From: Sphingobium sp. DEHP117
GTDB taxonomy: Bacteria; Pseudomonadota; Alphaproteobacteria; Sphingomonadales; Sphingomonadaceae
Assembly (NCBI RefSeq): GCF_030867385.1
Contig: NZ_JAPFBJ010000001.1
Span: 868,001-932,000, forward strand
DNA length: 64,000 bases
Direction: 5' to 3'
Made by a program: the position numbers and the translations under genes. The notes below the pieces were generated by a model. That model searched no databases. It was given only the letters and a program-made list of their open reading frames with translations, and was not told the DNA's origin. Below, piece by piece: positions 7,576 to 15,822 of the stretch. How positions within the stretch are numbered: the first letter of the stretch is position 1; the number at the start of each line of letters is the position of its first letter.

Positions 7576-10263
7576 GTGAGACAAGACAGATATATGGCAA
7601 AGGCATTGCTGACCGGGACGATCCTCGGCGGCATCGTCCTGTCCGCCCCCGCCGTTGCGCAGGTTGCTCCGCCCCCGGCCGCCGCCCCAGCCGCCGAAGC
7701 GGCCGCGCCGCCCGCTGCCACGCGGACCATCAGCAACATCGTCGTGGAAGGCAACCAGCGCCTGGAAGGAGAGACGATCCTTTCCTATACCAAGCTGCGC
7801 ATTGGCAACTCCTACACGCGCGAGACTTTGGACTCCGCGCTACGCGACCTTTACGAAACAGAGCTGTTCGCCGACGTTCAGATCCGCGACAATAATGGCG
7901 CGCTGACGGTCATCGTCACCGAGAATCCGGTGGTCAACCGTATCGTGCTCGAAGGCAACAAGCGGGTCAAGGAAGACAAGATCCGGCCCGAAATCAAGAT
8001 GGCCGCACGCCAGATTTACACCCGCTCCAAGGTGCGCGCGGATGTGGCCCGCATCATCGAGCTGTATCGCCGCCAGGGGCGCTTCGCTGCCACGGTGGAA
8101 CCCAAGATGGTCAAGCTTGACCAGAACCGCGTGGATATCGTTTTCGAGATCAACGAGGGGCCGAAATCCAAGGTCCGGCAGATCAACATCATCGGCAATA
8201 ACGTGTTCGACGATGGCAAGCTGCGCGGCGAGATGGCCACCAAGCAGGCGCGCTGGCATAGGCTCTTCTCATCCGGCACCAGCTATGACCCCGACCGCAT
8301 GGCGTATGACCAGCAGAAGATGCGTCAGTTCTACCTGACGCAGGGCTATGCCGACTTCCGTGTCGTGTCCGCCGTGGCGGAGCTGACGCCGGACAAGCAG
8401 GATTTCATCATCACCTATGTTGTCGAGGAAGGCGAACGCTACAAGTTCGGCGATGTTAAGGTGGAAAGCGACATTCGCGAGCTGCCGAGCGATCGGCTGA
8501 CCGCGATGCTGCCGATGAAAAAGGGCGAGTGGTATAACGCCAAGAAGGTCGAGGATACCGTCGATCAGCTGAGCGAGACCGCTGGCCTGTTCGGCTATGC
8601 CTTCGCCAATGTCGATCCGGACTTCCAGCGTGACAAGGACAGCCGAACGATGGGCATCGCGTTTCGCATCGGCAACGCGCCGCGCGTGTATGTCGAGCGG
8701 GTGGACATCAACGGCAACACGCTGACGCAGGACAAGGTGGTGCGCCGTGAGTTCCGTCTGGCCGAGGGCGACGCATTCAATAGCTTTCAGGTAAAGCGCA
8801 CCAAGGACAGGCTCCGGTCGCTCGGGTTCTTCCAGGACAAGCTCGATATCGAGCAAAAGCCCGGCTCGGCTCCGGACCGGATCGTGCTGGAAACCAACGT
8901 CGAGGAAAAATCGACCGGTGAGCTGTCACTGTCGGCTGGTTATTCCAGCCTTGAACGCATCATCTTCTCCGCCTCTGTCACACAGCGCAACTTCCGCGGC
9001 AAGGGGCAGGAACTGAGCACCAGCGTCGACTATTCCAAATATTCCAAGTCCGTGAACGTCGGTTTTACAGAGCCCTATCTGTTCGACCGGAACATCGCGC
9101 TGGGCGGAGACATTTTCCGCCGGGACCAGAACAGCTTCCGCTATTTGAGCAACAACGACCGCAGCCGCACCTATCAGCAGGTGACGACCGGGTTTCAGAT
9201 ACGCGCGGGCGTTCCGCTGACCGAGTATACCTCGCTCGCACTGCGCTACGGCCTCAATTTCGACGACGTGTCGCTGGATCGCAGCATCTATTACACCAAC
9301 GGCCAGTGCGATCCGTTGCTTGCCGGGCGCTATTTGTGTGACGCGATCGGCAAACGGACGACATCGTCGATCGGATATTCGTGGATTTTTGACAACCGCG
9401 ACAACCGCCTCCGCCCTACGCGCGGCAACAACCTGGTCTTCAGCCAGGATTTCGCCGGGCTGGGGGGCAGCGTGAAATATGTGCGCAGCCGCGTGAATGC
9501 GGGCAAGTGGTTCGGTCTGGGTAGCGGCTTCGTGCTCGCCGTGACCGGAGAGGCCGGGTATATCCATGGCCTCGGCAAACAGCGCTATGCCGCTGATACC
9601 AACGGCCAGCTTTATGCTGTCGATAAGGTGCGCCTCACAGATCGCTTCTTCCTTGGCGAGCCGCAGCTGCGCGGTTTCGACATCCGTGGTGTCGGGCCGC
9701 GCGTGATCCGCCAATTTGGCTCCTATGGCCCAAGCGGCTTTACCGGTAACGGGCAAAAAACTGACGACGCGCTCGGTGGCAGGCTCTATTATCTCGCCCA
9801 TGCCGAGATCGAGATACCGCTCGGTTCCGGCGCGCGTGAGCTGGGGCTGAGGCCTTCGATCTTCATGGATGTCGGCGCTGTCGGTAAGCTGCGTAGGCCG
9901 GCGACGGCGAACTTCCAGGGATATTGCAGCATCGCTACTGGCACTGTCGGCGCAGACGGCACGACCAAGACTCAGACTGGTGGCAGCACAGTGCGGGCGA
10001 GCCAAGCATTCAACGGATCGTGTGTGGAGGGGAATATCCAGCCCTCCGGCCCGAATACGCCGTACCAAGACGTGACCTATATCGGTAACGCCTTCGAGGA
10101 AACTTATGTCGGCAACACGCTCGCGCCGCGCCTTTCGGTCGGTTTCGGCATTAACTGGAACTCGCCATTCGGCCCGTTCCGTATCGATATCGCCAAGGCG
10201 CTGCTCAAGGAACCAGGGGACGACACCAAACTCATCACCTTCAATATAGGGACTCAATTCTGA
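7576..10263 (+). CDS. bamA: Outer membrane protein assembly factor BamA
   Basis: BamA is the essential Omp85 protein that folds beta-barrels into the outer membrane. From GTG 7576 (GGGG just upstream) the product is 895 residues with a signal peptide (TGTILGGIVLSAPAVAQ) followed by an Ala/Pro spacer. POTRA repeats cover about residues 50-450 and a 16-strand barrel follows. The conserved RGF of loop 6 is in EPQLRGFDIRGVGPR. The last residue is Phe, the usual outer-membrane signature. One barrel loop carries an insertion with two cysteines (SIATGTV ... GSCVEG). ATG 7594 is an alternative start without a good ribosome binding site. Confidence 0.95.
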   Translation: MRQDRYMAKALLTGTILGGIVLSAPAVAQVAPPPAAAPAAEAAAPPAATRTISNIVVEGNQRLEGETILSYTKLRIGNSYTRETLDSALRDLYETELFADVQIRDNNGALTVIVTENPVVNRIVLEGNKRVKEDKIRPEIKMAARQIYTRSKVRADVARIIELYRRQGRFAATVEPKMVKLDQNRVDIVFEINEGPKSKVRQINIIGNNVFDDGKLRGEMATKQARWHRLFSSGTSYDPDRMAYDQQKMRQFYLTQGYADFRVVSAVAELTPDKQDFIITYVVEEGERYKFGDVKVESDIRELPSDRLTAMLPMKKGEWYNAKKVEDTVDQLSETAGLFGYAFANVDPDFQRDKDSRTMGIAFRIGNAPRVYVERVDINGNTLTQDKVVRREFRLAEGDAFNSFQVKRTKDRLRSLGFFQDKLDIEQKPGSAPDRIVLETNVEEKSTGELSLSAGYSSLERIIFSASVTQRNFRGKGQELSTSVDYSKYSKSVNVGFTEPYLFDRNIALGGDIFRRDQNSFRYLSNNDRSRTYQQVTTGFQIRAGVPLTEYTSLALRYGLNFDDVSLDRSIYYTNGQCDPLLAGRYLCDAIGKRTTSSIGYSWIFDNRDNRLRPTRGNNLVFSQDFAGLGGSVKYVRSRVNAGKWFGLGSGFVLAVTGEAGYIHGLGKQRYAADTNGQLYAVDKVRLTDRFFLGEPQLRGFDIRGVGPRVIRQFGSYGPSGFTGNGQKTDDALGGRLYYLAHAEIEIPLGSGARELGLRPSIFMDVGAVGKLRRPATANFQGYCSIATGTVGADGTTKTQTGGSTVRASQAFNGSCVEGNIQPSGPNTPYQDVTYIGNAFEETYVGNTLAPRLSVGFGINWNSPFGPFRIDIAKALLKEPGDDTKLITFNIGTQF

Positions 10264-10937
10264 TGAAGACTTTTTCGAAGTTCGCGCTGGCGGCCGCGCC
10301 CGCGTTCAGCCTCGCGCTGGCCGCCGTGCCTGCCCCGGCATTGGCGCAGTCCAAGCTCGGCATTGCCGTCGTCAATATCGGTCAGGCGATCGATGGGAGC
10401 GCTGCCGCCACAACCGCGCGCAGCCAGATGCAGGTGACCTATAAGGGCACGATCGACAGCCTCAATACGCGCCGCACCGCGCTTGAGGCGGAGATGAAGC
10501 AGAAAGCAGACGCGCTTCAGGCAGGCCTCAAGGCCGCCGGTGGCAAACCCTCGCCTGCTCTCCAGACCCAATATGAGGCTCTCCAGCGTCGTCAACAGGA
10601 AGCACAGGCCGAATTGCAGCGCCTGAGCCAGCCGGTCGCACTGGCCAACGCCTATGTGGAAGAGCAGATCGGTGCCAAGCTCAATGATGCGCTCAAGAGC
10701 GCGATGAGCAAGGCAAAGGTGGATTTGGTGCTCTCGCCTGAAGCGACTGTTTCGTATCAGCCTGCCGTTGACATCACCCAGATGGTGGTGACTGAGCTGA
10801 ACGCGCTCGTACCCGCTGTCGGCATCGTGCCACCCGCTGGCTGGCAACCGGGCCAGGCCCAGCAGGCTGCACCCGCCGCACCGGCTGCCGCCGCAGCTCC
10901 GGCCGCGCCTGCCAAGGCCGCTCCGACAGGGCGCTGA
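10263..10937 (+). CDS. ompH: Skp/OmpH-family periplasmic chaperone
   Basis: Skp-type chaperones hold unfolded outer-membrane proteins in the periplasm for BamA. The 224-residue protein has a signal peptide ending near PAPALAQS, then an IAVVNIGQAIDGSAA strand and two long charged, coiled-coil-like helices (about residues 60-135) typical of the tentacles. The tail (about 200-224) is Ala/Pro-rich, which is longer than in enteric Skp. The ATG overlaps the bamA stop (TGATG). Family assignment is secure; the binding partners are inferred from position. Confidence 0.92.
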   Translation: MKTFSKFALAAAPAFSLALAAVPAPALAQSKLGIAVVNIGQAIDGSAAATTARSQMQVTYKGTIDSLNTRRTALEAEMKQKADALQAGLKAAGGKPSPALQTQYEALQRRQQEAQAELQRLSQPVALANAYVEEQIGAKLNDALKSAMSKAKVDLVLSPEATVSYQPAVDITQMVVTELNALVPAVGIVPPAGWQPGQAQQAAPAAPAAAAAPAAPAKAAPTGR

Positions 10938-10943
10938 CAGACG

Positions 10944-11426
10944 ATGAGCGAGGGGGAGAAGGACGCGGCGGGGGCACGCGGCCCGATGGACGTGCAAGCC
11001 GTTATGGCCGCCCTGCCGCATCGCTATCCGATGCTGCTGATCGACCGTGTGGTTTCGATGGTGCCCAACACCTCGATCCACGCGGTCAAGGCGGTGTCGG
11101 TGAACGAGCCGTTCTTTCAGGGCCATTTTCCGACGCGGCCAATCATGCCCGGCGTTCTGATCGTCGAGGCAATTGCGCAGGCTGCGGGGATATTGGCGGT
11201 CGAATCGCTGGGGCTGGCAGGCACCGGGCGGCTTGTCTATTTCATGGGCATAGACGGCGCGAAGTTCCGTCAGCCGGTAGAGCCGGGCTGCCTGATCGAC
11301 TTTCACATCGAGTTCACGCAAGTGCGCGGCTCGATCTGCAAGTTTTCGGGCAAGGCCTATGTCGAGGGCAAGCTCTGCGCCGAGGCTCAGTGCACCGCGA
11401 TGATATCGGAAGCGCCGAAAAACTGA
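10944..11426 (+). CDS. fabZ: 3-hydroxyacyl-ACP dehydratase FabZ
   Basis: FabZ dehydrates beta-hydroxyacyl-ACP in fatty acid elongation. The 160-residue hot-dog protein shows [14 protein letters not shown] (about 15-28), the catalytic His in [15 protein letters not shown] (about 54-68) and the catalytic Glu in [11 protein letters not shown]. In most proteobacteria fabZ sits between lpxD and lpxA. Here it directly follows bamA-ompH and neither lpx gene is present, which fits the lack of lipid A in sphingomonads. Confidence 0.96.
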   Translation: MSEGEKDAAGARGPMDVQAVMAALPHRYPMLLIDRVVSMVPNTSIHAVKAVSVNEPFFQGHFPTRPIMPGVLIVEAIAQAAGILAVESLGLAGTGRLVYFMGIDGAKFRQPVEPGCLIDFHIEFTQVRGSICKFSGKAYVEGKLCAEAQCTAMISEAPKN

Positions 11427-11537
11427 GCTTCCGCGTATAATTCTTGCCTTTTCCAGCCTCGGCGGTTAAGGGCGGCGCTCGAATTTTCGTTACCCACGCT
11501 TGAGGCCGGTCGGAACCGGCCATCTATGGAGCATGAC

Positions 11538-11762
11538 ATGAAGCAGGATACCCACCCCGATTACCATTTCATCACGGTGCAGATGACCGACGGCACCACC
11601 TTCCAGACCCGCTCGACCTGGGGCAAGGAAGGTGACACGATGTCGCTGGAAATCGATCCCAAGTCGCACCCCGCATGGACCGGCGGCACGCGCAACATCG
11701 ATCAGGGTGGTCAGGTTGCCCGCTTCAACAAGCGCTTTGGTGGGCTTACGCTCAAGAAGTAA
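11538..11762 (+). CDS. rpmE: 50S ribosomal protein L31
   Basis: This is bL31, a 74-residue protein at the ribosomal subunit interface. It begins [19 protein letters not shown] and contains the family core HPAWTGG and the RFNKRFGG end. There are no cysteines, so it is the zinc-independent form. I chose ATG 11538 over ATG 11526, because GGAG lies at the right distance and the conserved sequence starts there. A strong intrinsic terminator follows at once. Confidence 0.95.
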   Translation: MKQDTHPDYHFITVQMTDGTTFQTRSTWGKEGDTMSLEIDPKSHPAWTGGTRNIDQGGQVARFNKRFGGLTLKK

Positions 11763-11785
11763 GCGGTTCGCTTCGGCGGATACGA

Positions 11786-11816
11786 AAAGGGCGTCCGATT
11801 GGGCGCCCTTTTTTTC
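11786..11816 (+). terminator. Intrinsic terminator after rpmE
   Basis: AAAAGGGCG at 11785-11793 and CGCCCTTTT at 11804-11812 form a strong stem with a loop of about ten bases, followed by a run of T. It closes the long plus-strand cluster and may also act on the converging hemerythrin gene. Confidence 0.9.
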
Positions 11817-11827
11817 GTAGGGTTGGA

Positions 11828-12289
11828 TCAGGCTGCGTTTCGATCTTGGCTGCCGGGGCTGCTCCGCACCGGGATGTTCTCTGCCACACCGAGTGCTGCC
11901 CGAGCCGCAGGATATAGCTTCTGATCTTCGCGCACGATCCGTTGGCTCAATGCGGCGAGGATCTGCCTCGTTTCCTCAGCGAATAGCGACCATTCCTTTG
12001 CGATCCGCAATTCGGTCCACTCGGCGAGATAATTGCGGAACATCGGCGCAAGATCGCCCATTTCACGCCGATAGCTGGCGGCAAGGCCCGAAACCGAAGA
12101 CTTATTCGACCCGATCAACGCGGGGTAGAGATAGCTGTCTTCCAATGCGAGATGGGCCAGCAGTGCGCGTGCGAGGCGCCAGCGCACCGCTGCTACCGGG
12201 CGCGGCTCGGGCGCGCTGACGGCATGGAGCAGCTCGGCCGCTATATTGCCGAGGTCGCGATGTTGGCGCGCAAGTTCGTCGATCTGCAT
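11828..12289 (-). CDS. Hemerythrin HHE-domain protein
   Basis: HHE proteins form four-helix bundles that hold a di-iron centre and are linked to oxygen, NO or iron sensing. The 153-residue product has ARQHRDLGNIAAEL near the start, HLALEDSYLYPAL around residues 56-68 and a further conserved pair in the region REDQKLYPAAR, which fits His/Glu/Asp ligands. I chose ATG 12289, which has AGGAAAGG upstream; an earlier ATG at 12322 would add 11 residues. It stands alone, convergent with rpmE. The substrate or ligand is unknown. Confidence 0.85.
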   Translation of the reverse strand: MQIDELARQHRDLGNIAAELLHAVSAPEPRPVAAVRWRLARALLAHLALEDSYLYPALIGSNKSSVSGLAASYRREMGDLAPMFRNYLAEWTELRIAKEWSLFAEETRQILAALSQRIVREDQKLYPAARAALGVAENIPVRSSPGSQDRNAA

Positions 12290-12388
12290 AAGCGAAGCCT
12301 TTCCTGCCTGGCATCCTGCCACGCAGTCGCTTCATTTCTCTGTATTATTATAGTTACCGAAACACTACCGCTGTCGATCGCCAGAGGC

Positions 12389-12943
12389 TTACAACCTTGG
12401 CAGCGTTACCCCACGCTGCCCCATATATTTCCCGGCGCGATCGGCATAAGTGACTTCGCACGGCTCATTGCCTTGCAGGAACAGGAACTGGCACGCACCC
12501 TCATTGGCGTAGATCTTGGCTGGCAGGGGGGTGGTGTTGGAAAACTCCAGCGTCACATGTCCCTCCCAGCCCGGCTCCAGCGGCGTGACGTTCACGATGA
12601 TGCCGCAGCGCGCATAGGTCGATTTGCCCAGGCAGATCACCAGCACGTCCTTGGGCACGCGAAAATATTCGACCGTGCGCGCGAGTGCGAAGCTGTTGGG
12701 CGGAATGATGCAGACATCGGTCTTGCGGTCGACCAGTGACTTGCCGTCGAAATTCTTGGGATCCACCACCGCGCTGTCGACATTGGTGAAGATCTTGAAT
12801 TCGTCTGCCACCCGCGCGTCATACCCGTAAGACGAAAGACCATAGCTGATACAGCCATCCCGCTGCTGCCGGTCAACAAACGGCTCGATCATGCCATGTT
12901 CGAGCGATTGTTCGCGTATCCAGCGGTCTGAGAGGATCGACAT
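12389..12943 (-). CDS. dcd: dCTP deaminase
   Basis: Dcd deaminates dCTP to dUTP, feeding dTMP synthesis. The 184-residue trimeric enzyme shows the N-terminal [10 protein letters not shown] block, the [13 protein letters not shown] motif near 35-47, the nucleotide-binding [21 protein letters not shown] region (about 105-125) with the catalytic Glu in HVTLEFSN, and [12 protein letters not shown] at the C-terminus. The length is normal. It is a single gene with about 70 bases to the next gene upstream. Confidence 0.96.
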   Translation of the reverse strand: MSILSDRWIREQSLEHGMIEPFVDRQQRDGCISYGLSSYGYDARVADEFKIFTNVDSAVVDPKNFDGKSLVDRKTDVCIIPPNSFALARTVEYFRVPKDVLVICLGKSTYARCGIIVNVTPLEPGWEGHVTLEFSNTTPLPAKIYANEGACQFLFLQGNEPCEVTYADRAGKYMGQRGVTLPRL

Positions 12944-13016
12944 GCGGTATGGTTCTCGTTCTGTGTGAATGCGCCTGCTTGCCTAGAGCGGAACAAGTCG
13001 CCCTGCAAGCCCGCCC

Positions 13017-13712
13017 TCAATCGGCAACCACGACCCACTCGACAGGCACGTCTACCCCTTCGACGCGCCGCGCATTGTTGGCGGTCCACATCACCCAGCC
13101 GTGACTGGCGTAGTTGGGTTTCAGGAATGCGCGATCGAGCCAGAGCGTACGGTTGAGGCGGGTGCTGATGGCATAGAGCACCTCTGCCTGTGCCGAGACG
13201 TGCAACACGGCGGGCTTGCCCATATGCGCCTCGACGAGGTTTATCAACGTGTTGAGTTCGCTCACCACCTTATCTGCCGCCGGTGCGGGCGCGCAAGTGG
13301 GCGCGCCGTCCAGCCTGATTGCGGGGGGCAGGGCTGCGGCATCCCGGGGAACAGTGGTGAGGAACGCCGTTGCCTGCTCGCTCGCGCGTCCGCAGGGGTC
13401 GAACAGGATCTCCGCGCCATAGCGTATGCCGGCACGTTGGGCGCCGGCGAGATTGGCGGCAAAGCGCGCGTCGCGGCCCTGCCGCCCATTGACCGCGCGA
13501 ATATACACAAAGTCGGGGTTGTGCACGATCAGGCTGCCCCACTCCACTGCGCCTTGAGCAGCCGATAGCGCCACGCCCTGCATCGGAAACTCAGTGCGCG
13601 GCGGCGCCCAGCTTTGCGCCGTACGCCACCCGAATGCCCCGACCCCCGCGATCAGCACGACCAGCATCAGCACCACAAGGGCGCGCTTTTTCGCTCGGCT
13701 CATGTTGCTCAT
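13017..13712 (-). CDS. GH25-like lysozyme-fold protein lacking the usual catalytic acids
   Basis: The 231-residue product has an N-terminal membrane anchor or signal (about residues 10-28, ALVVLMLVVLIAGVGAFGW). Its pattern resembles glycoside hydrolase family 25: FPMQGVALSAAQGAVEW, FVYIRAVNGRQGRDARFAANLAGAQRAGIRYGAEI, CGRASEQATAF, LPPAIRLDG and the end with GWVMWTANNARRVEGVDV. In active GH25 enzymes the first block has GxDVS and the later block has an Asp-x-Glu. Here they read GVALS and AIRLDG, so the catalytic acids appear to be missing. The stop overlaps nothing; the start overlaps the UPF0262 stop by 4 bases. A binding rather than hydrolytic role is inferred. Confidence 0.7.
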   Translation of the reverse strand: MSNMSRAKKRALVVLMLVVLIAGVGAFGWRTAQSWAPPRTEFPMQGVALSAAQGAVEWGSLIVHNPDFVYIRAVNGRQGRDARFAANLAGAQRAGIRYGAEILFDPCGRASEQATAFLTTVPRDAAALPPAIRLDGAPTCAPAPAADKVVSELNTLINLVEAHMGKPAVLHVSAQAEVLYAISTRLNRTLWLDRAFLKPNYASHGWVMWTANNARRVEGVDVPVEWVVVAD

Positions 13713-14191
13713 TGTTTGATATGGAGCACGCAGATCAGCGTGAACAGCCGCCGGGCGGTATCAAAGTCGACCTCGATCTTGCCGTCCAGCCGCTCGATCA
13801 GCGTTTCCGCCGCCTCGTTGTGGATCGCGCGTCGAGCCATGTCGACCGTTTCGATCTGCTGTGCCGTCGCCTGTCGGATCGCCTGGAAATAGCTGTCGCA
13901 GATCGCGAAATAGTCCTTGATTGAGCGGCGAAAGCGGCCCAGCCCCAGGATTACCGCCTCCAGCGGCGTGCCGTCCTGCCTGTCGATCTCGATAACGAGG
14001 CGCCCTTCCTGCACGGACAGGCGCACTTTATATGGCCCCGCATAGCCGTCCTCATGCTCGCGCACCGGCTTGAAGAAATTCTCTTCCAGCAGATCGAAGA
14101 TCGCAATTCTGCGCTCCTGCTCCACATCCGCGCTGCGCCAGATGATGCTCTCCTGATCGAGTGTAATGTCGATGATGCGCGGATCGGCCAT
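13709..14191 (-). CDS. UPF0262 family protein
   Basis: This 160-residue cytoplasmic protein belongs to UPF0262, a family found mainly in alphaproteobacteria and with no known function. Recognisable stretches are IIDITLDQESI, RRIAIFDLLEENFF, GPYKVRLSVQEGRLVIEI and FDTARRLFTLICVLH. I chose ATG 14191, which gives the usual family length; the open frame continues upstream into dnaB but without conservation. It is divergent from dnaB across a 115-base gap with DnaA-box-like sites and overlaps the GH25-like gene by 4 bases. Confidence 0.85.
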   Translation of the reverse strand: MADPRIIDITLDQESIIWRSADVEQERRIAIFDLLEENFFKPVREHEDGYAGPYKVRLSVQEGRLVIEIDRQDGTPLEAVILGLGRFRRSIKDYFAICDSYFQAIRQATAQQIETVDMARRAIHNEAAETLIERLDGKIEVDFDTARRLFTLICVLHIKQ

Positions 14192-14235
14192 GGCCCCAGC
14201 AGTGGAGCGGCGGGGCGGAGATTGCAAGAGGCCTG

Positions 14236-14298
14236 TTGTCCACATTCCATCCACAGGCTTGTGGACACCCTTGCATCTGTCCGCGCATCGGTGGACAA
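14236..14298. promoter_or_regulatory. Cluster of DnaA-box-like sites upstream of dnaB
   Basis: TTGTCCACA lies at 14236-14244. CCATCCACA follows at 14246-14254. The inverse of GTGTCCACA is at 14260-14268 and the inverse of TTGTCCACC at 14290-14298. TTGTCCACA is the GC-rich form of the DnaA box. Four sites in about 63 bases between divergent UPF0262 and dnaB suggest DnaA control of dnaB. Binding is inferred. Confidence 0.55.
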
Positions 14299-14306
14299 TC
14301 GCGCGC

Positions 14307-15794
14307 ATGGCCGAAGCACTGAAACTGGTGGAGGCGCCCGGGGGCGCGACCAAGGAATTACCGCGCAATATCGAGGCGGAAGCCGCGCTTTTGGGTGCAC
14401 TGCTCATCGACAACCGAGTCGCGGAAGATGTGCAGATGAAGCTCAAGCCCGCGCACTTCTTCGAGCCGGTGCACGGCCGCATCTATGAGGCGATCCTGAA
14501 GCTGCTTGACAGGAACATGATCGCCAGCCCGGTGACGTTGAAACCGATGCTTGATCAGGACGAGGCGCTGAAGGGCCTGGGAGGTTCGGCCTATCTGGTG
14601 CAGCTGACCTCAAGTGGGGCTTCGCTCATCGGCGCGCGTGATTTTGCACAGCAGATTTACGATCTTGCCTTGCTGCGCGAGCTCGTGGGTGTCGGGCGTG
14701 AGCTGGTCGAGAATGCGCTCGATACCAGCGAGGATGTTGACCCCAAGGCACAGATCGAGGCGGCCGAAGTCGCGCTTTATCGTGTGTCGGAAGGGGAAGG
14801 CGAGGTAGGCTCGGTCAAGAACTTTCTCCAGGCTTCCACCATGGCCGTCCAGGTGGCGGAGCGCGCGCTCAACAGCGGCGGGCATGTCTCCGGCATCACC
14901 ACCGGCATCGACAGCCTCAACGCCAAGATAGGCGGTCTGCACAATTCGGACTTGATGATCCTCGCCGGAAGGCCGGGCATGGGCAAGACCTCGCTCGCCA
15001 CCAACATCGCTTATAACGCCGCATCGCGTTGGCTGCGAGATGAGGCAGACGGCATCCCGCCGGAAAAGAACCTGGGCGCACGGACGGCATTCTTCAGCCT
15101 GGAAATGTCCGCTGACCAGCTCGCCACGCGTATTCTGGCCGAGCAGTCCGGGATATCGGGCGAGGCGCTCCGTATGGGCAAGATCAGTCGGCAGGAGTTC
15201 CAGAACCTGTCCCGCGCGGCGCGAGAGCTGCAGGAGCTGCCACTTTATATCGACGATACGCCGGGCCTCACGATCGCAGCGTTGCGCACGCGCGCGCGGC
15301 GACTCAAACGACGGCATAATGTCGGCTTCATCGTGGTGGACTATCTCCAGCTGCTGCAAGGCTCATCAAAGGCGGGCGACAACCGCGTGCAGGAAATCTC
15401 GGAGATCAGCCGAGGGTTAAAGACGCTGGCGAAGGAACTGAACTGCCCGGTACTCGCCCTTTCTCAGCTCAGCCGTGCGGTCGAAAGCCGGGAAGACAAG
15501 CGTCCTCAGCTCTCGGACCTGCGCGAGTCAGGCTCGATCGAGCAGGACGCGGACATGGTCTGGTTCGTGTTCCGCGAGGACTATTACGAGATGGCGAAAG
15601 AGCCGAAGATGGAGGACGAGGGGGCCTACGCCATCTGGCGCGAGAATATGGAGCGCATTCACGGCCTTGCTGAACTGATCGTCGCCAAGCAACGCCACGG
15701 TGCCACCGGCAAGGTGCGCATGAAGTTCGACGCTAAGACGACGAAGTTCAGCGATTTGGCCGAGGGAGAATATGCCGATTACGGCTACGATTGA
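14307..15794 (+). CDS. dnaB: Replicative DNA helicase DnaB
   Basis: DnaB is the hexameric helicase of the replication fork. The 495-residue protein has the N-terminal domain starting at about residue 18 (LPRNIEAEAALLGALL), a linker helix and the RecA-like C-terminal domain with Walker A AGRPGMGKTS near 218-227, FFSLEMSADQLATR near 260, Walker B FIVVDYLQLLQG near 340 and SQLSRAVESR. I chose ATG 14307, because the open frame upstream is not conserved. It has normal length and no intein. Confidence 0.97.
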   Translation: MAEALKLVEAPGGATKELPRNIEAEAALLGALLIDNRVAEDVQMKLKPAHFFEPVHGRIYEAILKLLDRNMIASPVTLKPMLDQDEALKGLGGSAYLVQLTSSGASLIGARDFAQQIYDLALLRELVGVGRELVENALDTSEDVDPKAQIEAAEVALYRVSEGEGEVGSVKNFLQASTMAVQVAERALNSGGHVSGITTGIDSLNAKIGGLHNSDLMILAGRPGMGKTSLATNIAYNAASRWLRDEADGIPPEKNLGARTAFFSLEMSADQLATRILAEQSGISGEALRMGKISRQEFQNLSRAARELQELPLYIDDTPGLTIAALRTRARRLKRRHNVGFIVVDYLQLLQGSSKAGDNRVQEISEISRGLKTLAKELNCPVLALSQLSRAVESREDKRPQLSDLRESGSIEQDADMVWFVFREDYYEMAKEPKMEDEGAYAIWRENMERIHGLAELIVAKQRHGATGKVRMKFDAKTTKFSDLAEGEYADYGYD

Positions 15795-15822
15795 ACAAGC
15801 CTGGATCGAGCCGTCTCCAAGC

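Noticed and set aside
14236..14298. A replication origin at the DnaA-box cluster
   Set aside because: There is no AT-rich unwinding region, no dnaA, hemE or parAB nearby, and the gap is only 115 bases; promoter control of dnaB is more likely.
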